Origin: Pratylenchus scribneri
Taxonomy: Eukaryota; Nematoda; Chromadorea; Rhabditida; Pratylenchidae
Assembly (NCBI GenBank): GCA_030063045.1
Contig: JAQSEB010000157.1
Span: forward strand, 1-64,000
Direction of reading: 5' to 3'
DNA length: 64,000 nt
Position numbers and translations under genes: made by a program. How positions within the stretch are numbered: position 1 is the first letter of the stretch; the number at the start of each line of letters is the position of its first letter. Shown piece after piece: positions 1 to 11,338 of the stretch. The notes beneath the pieces are model-generated. The model was not told the origin of the DNA. It searched no databases and saw only the letters and a program-made list of their open reading frames with translations.

Positions 1-90
1 CAATGGAATATCTATCGATTAATATAAATATCATTTTATAATATTATATTTGTTACGGCCGAATCCGGGAATCGTCCATAGGAAATGGAC

Positions 91-119
91 GTCCCAAATG
101 AGGAATCCGCATTTGGGAC
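91..119. repeat. perfect 10-bp-arm hairpin
   Basis: GTCCCAAATG at 91-100 is the exact reverse complement of CATTTGGGAC at 110-119, with a 9-base loop. It sits in a locally GC-richer island (about 55-160) inside very AT-rich DNA, so it may be the edge of a dispersed repeat. No function can be assigned. Confidence 0.6.
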
Positions 120-349
120 ACCCCAAACCATCCAATCCTGGGAATGGAGAGCGGGTCAGCTAATTATATGAAAAATGGAATTGAATAAATTAATTAATTA
201 AACATTTGATTAAAAATTACTAAAAAGTGAGGAATAAAATATTTTTAGAAAAAATTAAATAAAATTAATAATTTACTAAATATTTTATTAAAAAATGATA
301 AAAAATAAATATTTAATAAAAATATAAGTGGATTAAAATCAGAATAGAT

Positions 350-500
350 GGAAATAAAATCAGAACTGGCCTCAATTAAATCAGTACAGGCCTATAAAAA
401 TAGTACAGGCCTAAAAAATCAGTACAGCAGGCCTATAAAAATCAGAACAGGCATATAAAAATTAGAAAAAACATATAAAAATCAAAACAGATGGAAAATT
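350..500 (+). repeat. short degenerate minisatellite
   Basis: Six or more imperfect copies of an approximately 20-bp unit of the form AAATCAGTACAGGCCTATAA follow each other and decay toward the right. The rest of 1-1300 is AT-rich and shows no gene I can support. Confidence 0.55.
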
Positions 501-1305
501 AATTTAAAATTAATTAAATTAAATAAAAATTTAAATATGTTATTGACAATTATTTTATTAACAGATTCAAGATGCCATTGACATTATCAATTTTCTCTCT
601 AGCACTAAAAATGCACAATAGCATCCAAAATTTATTAATAAAATAATTATAAATAAAAAATTCATTTAATAATTTATATTTAGTATAATTATTTTTAAAT
701 TAATTTTCCATCTCTTCTGATTTGGTTTCCATGCGTTTTAATTTATTTAAGCCATTCCAGATTTATTTAAGCCATTTCTATTTTTTTATTTAATATTTAT
801 TTATTTTTATCTTTTTTAATAAAATATTTAATAAATTGTTAATTTTTTCTTTAAATATAGGTAGCTCAAATTTGGACAATATTGTAGATTTTTGACTATT
901 AAAAATTTTAAAAATAAGTTTATTAATTGATTTTTATATAAATTGATAGAATTTTTTGCTCTATTCAATGATAAATAAAATATTCTATGATATTCATTTA
1001 GCGCTGAGCTATTTGCTTTCGCCACTAACCGGCCGCGTCACTAAACGTCCCGCTCCTCCGATCCAATAAGACTCATAATCCCGGGTCTTTAATTTTTTTA
1101 TCTTTAGTCATAAATTTTTCATTTTTGCCGGAATATTTTTGTTTTTAATTAGGGTCGCAAAATTTGGGGTCAAAAAATTTAACTATATGAATTTTTCTTA
1201 TAGCTAAATTTTAGAAAAATTGTTTTAAATTCTGGGAAAATAATATTATATCAGCACACTACATATCTACATAATATATACGCAATATCATAAAAAAAAT
1301 TTTCA

Positions 1306-4300
1306 TCATACATTTTCAATTGATTCCGGCTTTATTACATTCTGGTCATTAATATTAATAAATCGAATGCAAGTTTTTGATTCGATTTCCTCAACGGCAG
1401 CCGGAAAATTTACTCGCATAAATAAATCAAAAAAGGGAATATTGTCAGTTTTGGTCATAATTCCATCTGAAAAAAATTTAATTTTTGGTATAATCATTTC
1501 TAAATTTTTTCCCCTATTTTAATATTAAAATATTGGTTTGTTTTATCTTTTCACTTTAATCTATAGTTTTTATACATACATTTTTGGTTTTAATTTTAAT
1601 ACTTTAAGATTTACGTGACGAACAAAAGGAGTACTGCGGAGTTATGTGGTCAAATAAGTATAACCGATTTAAATTCAATTAATATTATTAACTTGATATA
1701 AAATAAATATTTAAAAATTTTACCTTCGGATGTCACAAATTCATATGGAATATATAGCGTTCCATTCCAACTATTATATTTTGGCCATTTTCTATAAAAT
1801 GCTGCTGATGAAATTGCTTGACGCTTATTCCGCAAATCTAAAAATAAAATTAACCAATGTTTCTAACTTAATTCAAGCGTGAATGAATTTATTTTTCTAA
1901 TTAAGATTTGCAAATTTTTTATTATAGAAATATATTTATCAGTTATTTTTTTCTAATTTTATTATTTTTGCAAATGCTCCCCGGATTGTCAAATATAAAA
2001 GCTCATTAATTGCTTCAGTAAAATGTACGTAATGTAAAATAAATAAAAAATTTCAAAAGAAGACCTAACAATCAAAAATTAATCTAAATTAAAATTTTAT
2101 TATCAATTATTAGCAAATTATAAAGGAAAGATAAAGAAAAATTTCAATGATTTACCTTTTTTATAAACATTCATCACGTCACCATCTAAATTCAAATATA
2201 AATGTCATTAATACAGCATAAAAATATATATTTAAATTTGTGAATAAAAGATTCTAAACTTCTAGAATATTTTGAATATTTCTTGACCATAATAGGTAAA
2301 ATATTTAATTTTTTCAAAGCATTGAAAAAAATTTCAAAGGAAATTTTATGTACTTATTTTTTATAAAAATTGCTATACATATGCAGAAAATTTCAAAAAT
2401 AAATTTTTTAATTTTCTGCTAAGCTTTGGACTGAGACTCGGCCAAATTCAAAGACATAGAATGTTTCGTGCGAACATAGCCTAATCATTAATTATTATCT
2501 CGATAGGTGCCATTTCCATAATTAACCTAATCTAAACTATTTGATTTGTATAAAAACTTACAAAACATGAATTCAGCAATGCCTAACATTTCATTGATTT
2601 CATTTTCATTCATATTTTTGCCTTCCATTGAGATTTGCTTCACTTTTTTTGTAATCTATAGAAAAATAAATTTTGATATAATAAAATTGTTTAGATTTAA
2701 TCTCATTAATTTTTATACTTACGCGGCCTTATTTAATATATAATTAATATTAGAATGAATTGATTTATGTAAATGGAGGATATATGTATTTGTTAATTAG
2801 TAATCATTATATATACCCATATTATTTTATTAAATTTTGATAAGTCACCTTTTGCCGACCCGCCATTTTCTGATGAATCGGTTTGGTGCTGATGGCGGTA
2901 AAGTTGATGTGGCATTGTTTATGGCATTTTAATATACATAAAATTAGCTAAAAATGACATCAAAAAATTCGCCCAATGTTGAATATTCACTGAGATATGG
3001 CCAAAAATCCACGGTTTAATTAAAATGTGTTTTTGGTCTGTTTTTAGGCCATAACTCGGTGAATACGCAATATTGGCCAAAGTGTTTGCTATCATTTTGT
3101 AGCTAATTTTATGTTTAATAAAATAAAATTAGCAAGTCAACATTAACTAAACCGCTAGCGGCACCATTCCATTTCGTCCGTAAACTGGCGGATCCGCAAA
3201 AATCGTGATACGTTTTTAAGATTCTAAATTGATTATCACAAAATATTATAGAAATATTATAAACAATAATTTTTTACTCAATTTTTTTGAATATATTATA
3301 TGAAATTTTGGATTATTAATTGATTTTGAAAAGATTTCTTTCAATTTGTTCAATATTTCTAAATTATTTTATTTTTGACACGTTATTCTCATTTTCACTA
3401 AGAAAACTTAATAAAATATTAAAAATAATTTTGATAAATATTAAATAAAATTACAATAGCAGTTGCATTATCATTTTCCTCGTTCTCCGTTTCAACCTCA
3501 TTTGTTGGTGCCTTTAAGGGTATTTAATTACAATTTATATTATTTAAGAAAGTTACAAAAGAAGTAGAGAAATCATAAAAATCCGAATCAACACCTTCTC
3601 TTTCAGCAGTTCCATTTGTAGATATCTTTTATAAAATTAAATTATTGGATATTAGAATTTTATTTTCTACTTAATTATATATTATTTTTATTTTACAAAA
3701 CATAATTATTTTTAAGATTTGTTTTTATGAAAAATTTATGTTAGAAATTATACTGTATATTAAAAATTAAAATATATGAAATAAAATTTTCAATATTTTT
3801 TTGGTTACTTATAAAATATTCACAAAAATTTAAATCATTAGAGAAATTGTTGTCATTTTTATATTGATTTTAATCAAATTTTATCTTTAAATTCCAATAA
3901 ATATAAATTGATTATTAAAATTATACCATGCTCTTCAAGTGTTGTAAAAGCGTATAGGAGAAACGGTATTCATCATCGAGAAAATGATTATAATAATATC
4001 CCTTAAAAGATTAGCTTCCTCGTATAATAATTAATAAATATAAAATACATACAAATGAAATTGAAAATCCGCACTCATCTCCTTTTTTAATAATAATTTT
4101 ATTTGAAAATCCTGTAACTTCATTAAATAAATCCTTGTAGAATGAAGACAATGTTGAATGTTCATTGATGTGATAATCGGATGCTAATACCTGGATCAGA
4201 ATAAAATTATATAAAAAATTTAAATTTTAAATCATTATAACTCATTAATATACTTTATATCAAAATGAAAATTCGGAAAAATTATAAATGCTTAGATAAA

Positions 4301-5581
4301 ATAATTGTTAGAAATGTCAGAATAATTATAAGAAATGTCAAAATAATTATTAGAAATGTCAGAATAATTATTAGAAATGTCAGAATAATTATAAGAAATG
4401 TTAGAATAATTATTATAAATGTCAAAAAAACTATTAGAAATGTCAGAATAATTATAAGAAATGTCAGAATAATTATTAGAAATATCAGAATAATTATTAT
4501 AAATGTCAGAAAAACTATTAGAAATGTCAGAATAATTATTAGAAATGTTAGAATAATTATTAGAAAATAGAAATGTCAGAATAATTATAAGAAATGTCAG
4601 AAAAATTATTAGAAAATCAGAATAATTATAAGAAATGTCAGAATAATTATTAGAAATGTCAGAATAATTATCAGAAATGTCAGAATAATTATAAGAAATG
4701 TCAGAAAAATTATTAGAAAATCAGAATAATTATAAGAAATGTCAGAATAATTATTAGAAATGTCAGAATAATTATTAGAAAATCAGAATAATTATCAGAA
4801 ATGTCAGAATAATTATAAGAAATGTCAGAAAAATTATTAGAAAATCAGAATAATTATAAGAAATGTCAGAATAATTATTAGAAATGTCAGAATAATTATC
4901 AGAAATGTCAGAATAATTATAAGAAATGTCAGAAAAATTATTAGAAAATCAGAATAATTATAAGAAATGTCAGAATAATTATTAGAAATGTCAGAATAAT
5001 TATCAGAAATGTCAGAATAATTAGCTAAAATATCAGATTAATCATCAGAAATTTCAGAATAATTAGCTAAAATATCAGATTAATCATCAGAAATTTCAGA
5101 ATTAATTTGTTAAATTTATTCATATTATTAAATATTTTATTTCCAAATTATTTATTAATTTATAATATAATTTGTAATTAATTATTTATTAATTCCGTCT
5201 ATTCTAATATTGATTTTGACTTATCTGATAATTATTCTGACATTTCTGATAATTATTATCTATCTTGATAATTATTTTGATATTTCTGATAATTTTTCTA
5301 TCATTTTGATAGTTGTTCTCAAATTTCTGATAATTATTCTGACATTACTAATAATTATTCTGATATTTCTTATAATTTTTCTGATTTCTGATATGTATTC
5401 TTTCTATTCTAAAAATCATTATGATATTTATGATAATTATTCTGATTTTGTGATAATAATTCTGACATTTCTGATATCTTTTTAGACTATTCTGATTTAA
5501 TTTCAATTTATCTAATTTTCAGTCAAAATTGAATTAATTTCAATTTTACCTAAGCATTTACAATTCTGTCGCCGACATATC

Positions 5582-5613
<32 letters not shown>

Positions 5614-6127
5614 TCTAATAAAATAAATTTTTAAAATTGTTTAAAAAATAAAAATTGTTTGGCTATATTGTAATATTGATTAAAAGATATTTGCCTAGCA
5701 AAATAAATATTCGAATTCTTTTGATATTAAAACAAATAAAAAACCTTTCTAAATAATGTATTGTCTGTTATAACTGAATGGGTCTGTGTTATTGGATCAC
5801 ACAATTCAATACGAAAACAGCCATCAATTGTTCTATCAAAATATAAACTAAAAAAATAAAAATCGATTTTACTATTTTTATTTCAATATTTTACGAATGA
5901 CGAGTAATCGATAATTCCAATATGATTCCTTTTCCGAGAGTTTTTACAAAAATTCCATGATTTAATTGGCAATGAATTTGTGAATTGACATTTGGTATGT
6001 AGCCATTTAGGTAACACAATGTTAAACTGATAAAAAAAATTAATTTAATCCAGATATTATTTGGGCTGGATCGAGTAATTAGTGAAAAATTAATTTTTAT
6101 AAAAATATCCATGTTAGTAAAATTCAT
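1306..6127 (-). CDS. astacin-like metalloprotease with long N-terminal extension, partial
   Basis: Ten exons can be read on the minus strand: 6127-5895, 5847-5745, 4190-4053, 4001-3927, 3625-3557, 3511-3455, 2655-2562, 2185-2156 (a 30-nt microexon), 1837-1724 and 1466 to about 1306. Every junction is GT-AG and all phases agree. Exon 1 encodes a hydrophobic signal segment after about 20 residues. The middle encodes an unrecognised cysteine-containing region and an acidic linker. Exons 7-9 encode a propeptide with FYGD, matching the FxGD aspartate-switch motif of astacins, then a basic KRQ cleavage-like site and WPKY...IPYEF, the usual astacin start. Exon 10 has EIESKTCIRF, the conserved segment before the zinc helix. 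The HExxH zinc helix was not found in 1-1300, so the gene is truncated by the window or degenerate. Whether exons 1-6 belong to the same gene as 7-10 is inferred only from phase. Confidence 0.6.
2850..3202. mobile_element. foldback MITE, copy A
   Basis: Imperfect terminal inverted repeats, TTTTGCCGACCCGCCA on the left and its near complement TGGCGGATCCGCAAAA on the right, enclose about 350 bp. The interior contains CCATAACTCGGTGAAT and a TGTAGCTAATTTTATG segment that recur in the element near 60.5 kb. It lies in an intron of the astacin-like gene. No coding capacity. Confidence 0.6.
4265..5100 (+). repeat. 23-bp minisatellite, about 36 copies
   Basis: Tandem copies of an approximately 23-bp unit, AGAAATGTCAGAATAATTAT with small spacer changes, run through this interval. 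The long open frame at 4265-4570 is only a translation of the repeat. It falls in the intron between exons 2 and 3 of the astacin-like gene. Confidence 0.9.
5205..5490 (-). repeat. same minisatellite in inverted orientation
   Basis: ATAATTATTCTGACATTTCT-type units, the reverse complement of the 4265-5100 repeat, are present in about 12 more diverged copies. The two arrays form a large inverted repeat separated by about 100 bp of AT-rich DNA. Confidence 0.85.
5580..5611. repeat. TA microsatellite
   Basis: An uninterrupted stretch of TA dinucleotides with a single phase slip. Confidence 0.85.
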
Positions 6128-6970
6128 AATTTATTTATTAGAATTTAAAAATTATAATTAAAATTTTTTTAAAATATCCATGTAAATAAAATTCATAATT
6201 TATTTTTTAGAATTTTTTTTTTTACATTTCTAATTAAAATTGTAATACTATTAGTGAAGGACAGAGTGCCTAACGATATGAATTATCTATGAATCCGATA
6301 TTCGATATCGAGCATATTCAATAAAAATTAAACGGGCAGTGTTTTTCCAATTGAATTATTTTTTTAAAATAAAAAATTCATTATGATAAAAGCCATAGTG
6401 GTACTAATGATGATCCATATTATGCCGTGTTATTTATAATCATTTTATTATTTTGTATAAAAATAAAATTAAGAATTACGTAAAAATAGAGCGCTAAAAA
6501 TTTTATTCTCAAAATAATTTAATTTGTCAATTGGAATCGAAAAATTTGTCGCAAATATAAAATTGAACATGATATTAAAAATATTTCAATCATTTTTATG
6601 GATAGTGCTTTTTTGTCTTTTTCAATTTTTTGCTATCCCCCAGGAGCTAAGCCTTAGATAGCCTTAAACTAAACCTAATAAATAAGTATTAATTTTAAAA
6701 ATAATAGTATTTTTAATGTGGCGATCAATTACATAAATGTTCTTTTCTGATTGTCTATCCACCTAAAAATTATGTTACGATTACTAACCGAATTAGCCTC
6801 AATCCATCATATTCTCAATTATATACTATTTATTTGCCCGATTTTATGACCCCTGCAATAAATGTAAATATCCAAATTAAAAAAATTATTTTTCATATGT
6901 AGGAACTATATATAAAACGATAATTTCTCCCAAAATTCGATCCAGCCTTGATATTTTTATTCAATATATA

Positions 6971-7177
6971 TTACCCATTTTCACATAAGGCATTATCTTT
7001 AATACAGAATAGAAAAGAATAGCCTTGGAGAATTCCGCTTTTGCATGCATCTTGAATTACTGTTGTTACATTAGGAAGCAGCACATTGATATGATTAATT
7101 GTTGCATTGTTGGCGATGAAACTATTTTTAAAATTCATTATTTTTATATTTAGTGTTGTCTGTTGTGCAATGACCAT
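6971..7177 (-). CDS. single exon, possibly ANF-receptor/guanylyl-cyclase ectodomain start
   Basis: An open reading frame of 68 codons ends at a plausible donor (AATGG|GTAATA on the minus strand). Its second half reads INVLLPNVTTVIQDACKSGI then GYSFLFCIKD, which resembles the first strand and helix of natriuretic-peptide-receptor/GCY ligand-binding domains. I could not find partner exons on either side, so it could be a gene fragment or chance. It lies upstream of, and on the same strand as, the astacin-like gene. Confidence 0.2.
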   Translation of the reverse strand: MVIAQQTTLNIKIMNFKNSFIANNATINHINVLLPNVTTVIQDACKSGILQGYSFLFCIKDNALCENG

Positions 7178-9245
7178 TTTTTAAATTATTCAATAAAATT
7201 AAACATATGGAAAAAATATATGGATTTCTCAGTAGAATTACTTCTTATGGTTAGCAAATTTATTACCATTGTATACTTTAAAGTTATACGTTAGGATAAT
7301 TAGTTAATGCAAAAATTATGACCAAAAGCGGCAAATTATGTCAAATCAGATATTTTCAATAATTATGTTTTATCAATTTATTTTAATTTCAAAAAGCTCT
7401 AGAAAAAAGTGCTTAAGGTATATGCAAAAGTTGACATTTGTCGACTTTATGTGTGTGCAGGTATACAAAAAAAACAAAAGAAGAATTCAACAGTAAATCA
7501 TCCTGATGACCATCAATTAAATGATCAAGAATAGTAAAAAAAGAAATTATAACATGTAACTCTAATCTAATCCAAGCGCCAGAATAATTAAGGGATTAGA
7601 CCAATGAACAGATTTTTAAAATTTGAAATATTAAAATAAAATTTTAACATATTTTTCACTATTATTATCATCAATCGCTGAAAGGCGGAAGGCTGTACAC
7701 AAAATTTCTATTACACTTTTCTGTGAAATTAAATCAAAATTTGAATTATTTCTTTAAATTGAAATCTAATGAGATAAATTTTTACTATAAAAAATGCACA
7801 ATGCACAATCAATTTTAAAAAAATAAAAACCTAATTGGCGTTAAATCCTGTTTGTTTTGTTGCACAGAAATTGCAATTAATGTTATGAAATAAAAGAATT
7901 TGAATATGAATTCAGAATTTGATAGATGCATCTGTAAAAAATGTTGAAATTTGTTTTATTTCAATATTAATTTGTATAATTATTAATTTGTTTTAAATTA
8001 TCTTTTATGGAAGGTATATTAAGCAGAGGAAAGTGGAAAATTAAAATCTTTGGAAGGAAAAAAATTAGAAATTAAATGCTATTTACTAACGGTAATGCTT
8101 TATTGAATCAAAAATTAAAATTTTAAAAATTAAGAAAAAATCATTTATAATTTATTTGTTTCTTTCCTAGTACTAATATGCAACTTTCTTCTACAATGCT
8201 AAATTCTAAATTTTTTTATTTACAATATCCTCTTCTTTTAAAAAATTTTTTACCATAATTATCACAAAAAATAGGAATGAAAAATAAATGCAAATTTTCG
8301 GGGAATAATAAACCGAATATATTCTAATATGTATAACAATATTCTTTTCTCTATAAAATAGACTTAATAAAACTCAAGATAAAAGAGTGAATGCTTTAAA
8401 TCAGTCTTAAAAGTTACATTTAGATTTAATGGGCTATTACTCTGAATAAAAAAATTTTATGTGAATTGAATGTTTGTGAGTTGCTTTGCATTGAAAATTG
8501 TAAAATAATACAAAAATACTCTTTTTGAGATTATTGAAGGAAGTTTTTAAAAGGAAAGAAGGGATAGTTTTGAGTTAAAAATTTTCGAGGCATTGAAGTC
8601 AAAAACGAGTTTTTTTAATGGAAAAAATTTTGAAGAAAAATTTTTGGGGAGGGTAGAAAATTATCAATTTATGCTATTCCAAAATAGTATCTAATATTTT
8701 AAACAAATATTTATAAAAATTTATAGAAATAAAGTTTTATATTAGGTAATATTAGTGATTAATTTATTTAAAGAATTTTATTTGATAAAGGTAAAAGGAA
8801 ACTTTAATTTTTTTGGAATGAAATCTTTATTCTTAACAAAAAATTTAACGGAATAAGGAACGACTAATAAAATTTTTCCATCCATCGCATTTTAAAGAAT
8901 AAATTCTATTGTACAATTTTTTAGAAAAGAAAAGCCATTAGTTATGAATTTCATTTCAAAAAATTCGATGATTATTCGTGAAATGACAAAAAATAAATAG
9001 GAAAAATCTGCCTATCTTGAATCATTCCTAACTAGGATTAAAAACCAATGAGCAAGGAAAATGTATATTCCCTGAAATTTGGTATTTTCCCGAAAATATT
9101 TTTTTTTGAAAATATTCGTCAAAATTTATTTTTTTTTACAAAAATTGCGTTAATTTTATATCAAAAATATCTGTCTGCAAATTTTTGATTTACTGAATAA
9201 AATACTAAACAAATTAAATTTCGGGGAATAAAAAAATTTATTTAA
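7178..9245. other. AT-rich interval without recognisable genes
   Basis: About 2 kb with frequent stops in all frames. The motif TTTTCGGGGAATAA occurs near 8297 and, slightly changed, near 9218. If the Polinton had a left terminal repeat it should lie here, but I find no match to the right flank. Confidence 0.5.
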
Positions 9246-10147
9246 AACGAATACAGAAGAAGCCATATCCAAAGAAAAAGCCAAAGGCAATTCCAGAAGA
9301 TGATGAGCCCCAATCACGTCCCATAATCGAAGAATTGGTAGAGGATGTGCCCCTTCCACAAATAATGCCTCCTCAACCAAAATTGTCAATTACTCCCCAG
9401 CCCGAACGACCAATGGAACTGGATTTCCCACTAGTCAATCGGCCCAATTATCGTAAGAAAGGATATGATCCGAATCTATTGGAATTTTTGACCCCCGGTG
9501 TGAGATATGAAAGATTGAAAAGAAAAGCAACAGATTTTGATGAATATGCAGGGAGTAAGAAAGCCAGATTCCACGATCCAATATTGGCTTTACCAGCCCC
9601 ACCGCCAAGGAGAGGACCAAAGAGAAAGCTATTGGATGTGCCCGAATCGAGCAAGAAACCAAAACTTGCCCTACCATCCAGTGTCAAAAAGGCGATAAAA
9701 GGCAAAAGGCGACATTCCAATTTGCGTTCATCAGCAGCAAATAGGAAGAAGACGATAAAAGGAAAACCTCCAATAAAAGCCATCCTAGACAAATTCCCGA
9801 CTTCCGATTTGCGTTCGTCAGCAGCTTCTGGTCCATGGGCCCAGAATAATCGGAATAAGGCAATCGAAGACAAACCCGGATTAAAGGCAATCGAAGGTAA
9901 ACCACCATTATTAGCGATAATGCCACCACCAAGAAAGGGAACGAAAAGAAAACAAGCAGATGAAGAGTCTACGGTAACAAAGAAGATAAAATGGGCGGAG
10001 AGAAAGCCAATCAGAATCGATACCTTGAAATGGGCGGAGAGAAAGCCAACCAGAATCGATACATTGAAATGGGCACAAAGAAAACCTACAAAATTCGATA
10101 CAAAGAAATGGGCCAGTCGAAAACCCACACTTAGGGAATTGTTGTAA
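9246..10147 (+). CDS. basic proline/lysine-rich repeat protein of the Polinton
   Basis: The frame is open from about 9220, but the first ATG is at 9367; either the true start is 5' of a lost or spliced segment or translation begins at 9367 (about 260 residues). The protein is very rich in Lys, Arg and Pro. It ends in four tandem repeats of about 12 residues of the form KWAERKPTRIDTL, and contains looser KAIEGKP repeats and KRKxxD/E patches that look like nuclear localisation signals. It resembles no family I know. By composition and position next to the integrase it could be a DNA-condensing core protein, in the way adenoviruses carry protamine-like core proteins; that is inference. Confidence 0.65.
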
Positions 10148-10161
10148 AATGTTTATTTAAA

Positions 10162-10180
10162 CTCGATAAATCTTATCATA
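10162..10180 (+). promoter_or_regulatory. shared upstream motif, integrase gene
   Basis: CTCGATAAATCTTATCATA lies 29 nt before the integrase ATG. A near copy (CTCGGATAAATCTATCATAA, 11316-11335) lies 23 nt before the next gene. No TATA box of the kind seen before other genes is evident here; a weak TTTATTTAA is at about 10152. Confidence 0.4.
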
Positions 10181-10190
10181 ATCTATTCTA

Positions 10191-11270
10191 ATGGAAGAAA
10201 AATTGTCCGAAATCTATAATGATCCCACAAATCCAGCCGGCTTTGCCGGTGTCAAACCCTTACTAGAGGCGGCCAAGAAAAAGGATGGAAATATTAACAA
10301 AAAAGACATAGACCACTTTCTACAGGGTCACCGTACCTATACCCTACATCGTCCCCGTAGAGTACATTTCAAAAGGGCAAAGACTGTAGCCTCTGGGTAC
10401 ATGACTGATGTACAGGTAGATTTGGCTGATATGAAGTCTCTATCCCGTACGAATAAAGGTTACAAATATATTCTAGTGGGGATTGATGTCCTATCTAAAC
10501 GACTCTTTGCTACCCCTGTAAAAACCAAAAAAGCCGATGATATGTTGGAAGCATTTAAAAATTTACTCGAGCAAATGCCCCAAAATCCATGGCGAATATA
10601 TTCGGATCTGGGAACGGAATTTTGTAATGGAACATTAACAAAATTTTTCGAAAGTGAACAAATACAAAAGTTGAAGGCAAGCTCCCCATACCAAAAAGCT
10701 TCGCTTGCTGAACGAGCTATAAGGAACATGAAACAACGACTCTACAGATATATGGGGCATAAATCAAAGGCTATATGGATAGATGTTTTACCCCAAATTG
10801 TAGATGCCATAAATCATTCAAAGAGTCGAACTCATGGAATGAGACCGGTGGACGTTACCCACGAAAATGCCCAACAAGTATGGGAAAAGCTGTATGGAGG
10901 AGAATACGATATCGCGAAAAAGATGAAACCAAAATTTAAGGAAGGTGATTTTGTACGAATGAGTCGGGGGAAAGGAAAATTCGAAAAGAGCTATACACAG
11001 AATTGGGATGATGAAATACTCGAGATTGACGAAGTGAAGAGACAAGGAAAACCGATTCAATACAAAGTCAAAGATGAAAAGGGAGATAAATTCAAAGGCA
11101 ATTTTTATGGGGAAGAATTGTCCAAAGTGAGGAAGGAAGCCGATACAGAATATAAGATCGAGAAGGTGCTAAGAAAAAAGACATTACCAGATGGAACAAA
11201 ACAAATATTAGTTCGATTTAAAGGATATCCTAATGAAACATACTGGATTAATGAAGTTAATATGGCTTGA
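10191..11270 (+). CDS. INT: Polinton integrase (RVE/DDE) with C-terminal chromodomain
   Basis: A 359-residue protein with the retroviral integrase core. The catalytic triad is D77 (TDVQVDLAD), D139 (YSDLGTEF) and E174 (KASLAERAIRNMKQ), giving exactly 35-residue-type D-to-E spacing. Residues about 245-310 fit the SH3-like integrase C-terminal region. Residues 321-358 form a chromodomain: YKIEKVLRKK, then ILVRFKGY and an abbreviated W-containing end. No HHCC zinc domain is visible at the N terminus. The protein joins excised or newly made element DNA to chromosomal target, and the chromodomain probably guides it to modified histones. The ATG at 10191 follows the previous stop by 43 nt. The frame is uninterrupted and the active-site residues are present. 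Confidence 0.95.
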   Translation: MEEKLSEIYNDPTNPAGFAGVKPLLEAAKKKDGNINKKDIDHFLQGHRTYTLHRPRRVHFKRAKTVASGYMTDVQVDLADMKSLSRTNKGYKYILVGIDVLSKRLFATPVKTKKADDMLEAFKNLLEQMPQNPWRIYSDLGTEFCNGTLTKFFESEQIQKLKASSPYQKASLAERAIRNMKQRLYRYMGHKSKAIWIDVLPQIVDAINHSKSRTHGMRPVDVTHENAQQVWEKLYGGEYDIAKKMKPKFKEGDFVRMSRGKGKFEKSYTQNWDDEILEIDEVKRQGKPIQYKVKDEKGDKFKGNFYGEELSKVRKEADTEYKIEKVLRKKTLPDGTKQILVRFKGYPNETYWINEVNMA

Positions 11271-11296
11271 ATAAAAATGTTACATTGTACTGGCAC

Positions 11297-11304
11297 TATA
11301 TAAG
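11297..11304 (+). promoter_or_regulatory. TATA box, 975-aa structural gene
   Basis: TATATAAG starts 42 nt before the ATG at 11339, the same spacing as at 14365 and nearly that at 16305. The shared GATAAATCT motif lies between it and the ATG. Confidence 0.6.
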
Positions 11305-11338
11305 TCTTTGAAAATCTCGGATAAATCTATCATAAAAA

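Noticed and set aside
1..1300. Search for the astacin HExxH zinc helix on the minus strand
   Set aside because: No codons for HExxHxxGxxH were found; the 65-codon frame at 828-1025 only superficially resembles it and lacks the histidines.
4265..4570. 101-codon plus-strand frame of IIIRNVR repeats
   Set aside because: It is a translation of the 23-bp minisatellite; the same applies to the 91-codon frame at 5210-5485 in the inverted arm.
9448..10128. 226-codon and other minus-strand frames opposite the basic repeat protein
   Set aside because: Antisense shadow of a biased coding sequence; hydrophobic strings only mirror Lys/Pro codons.
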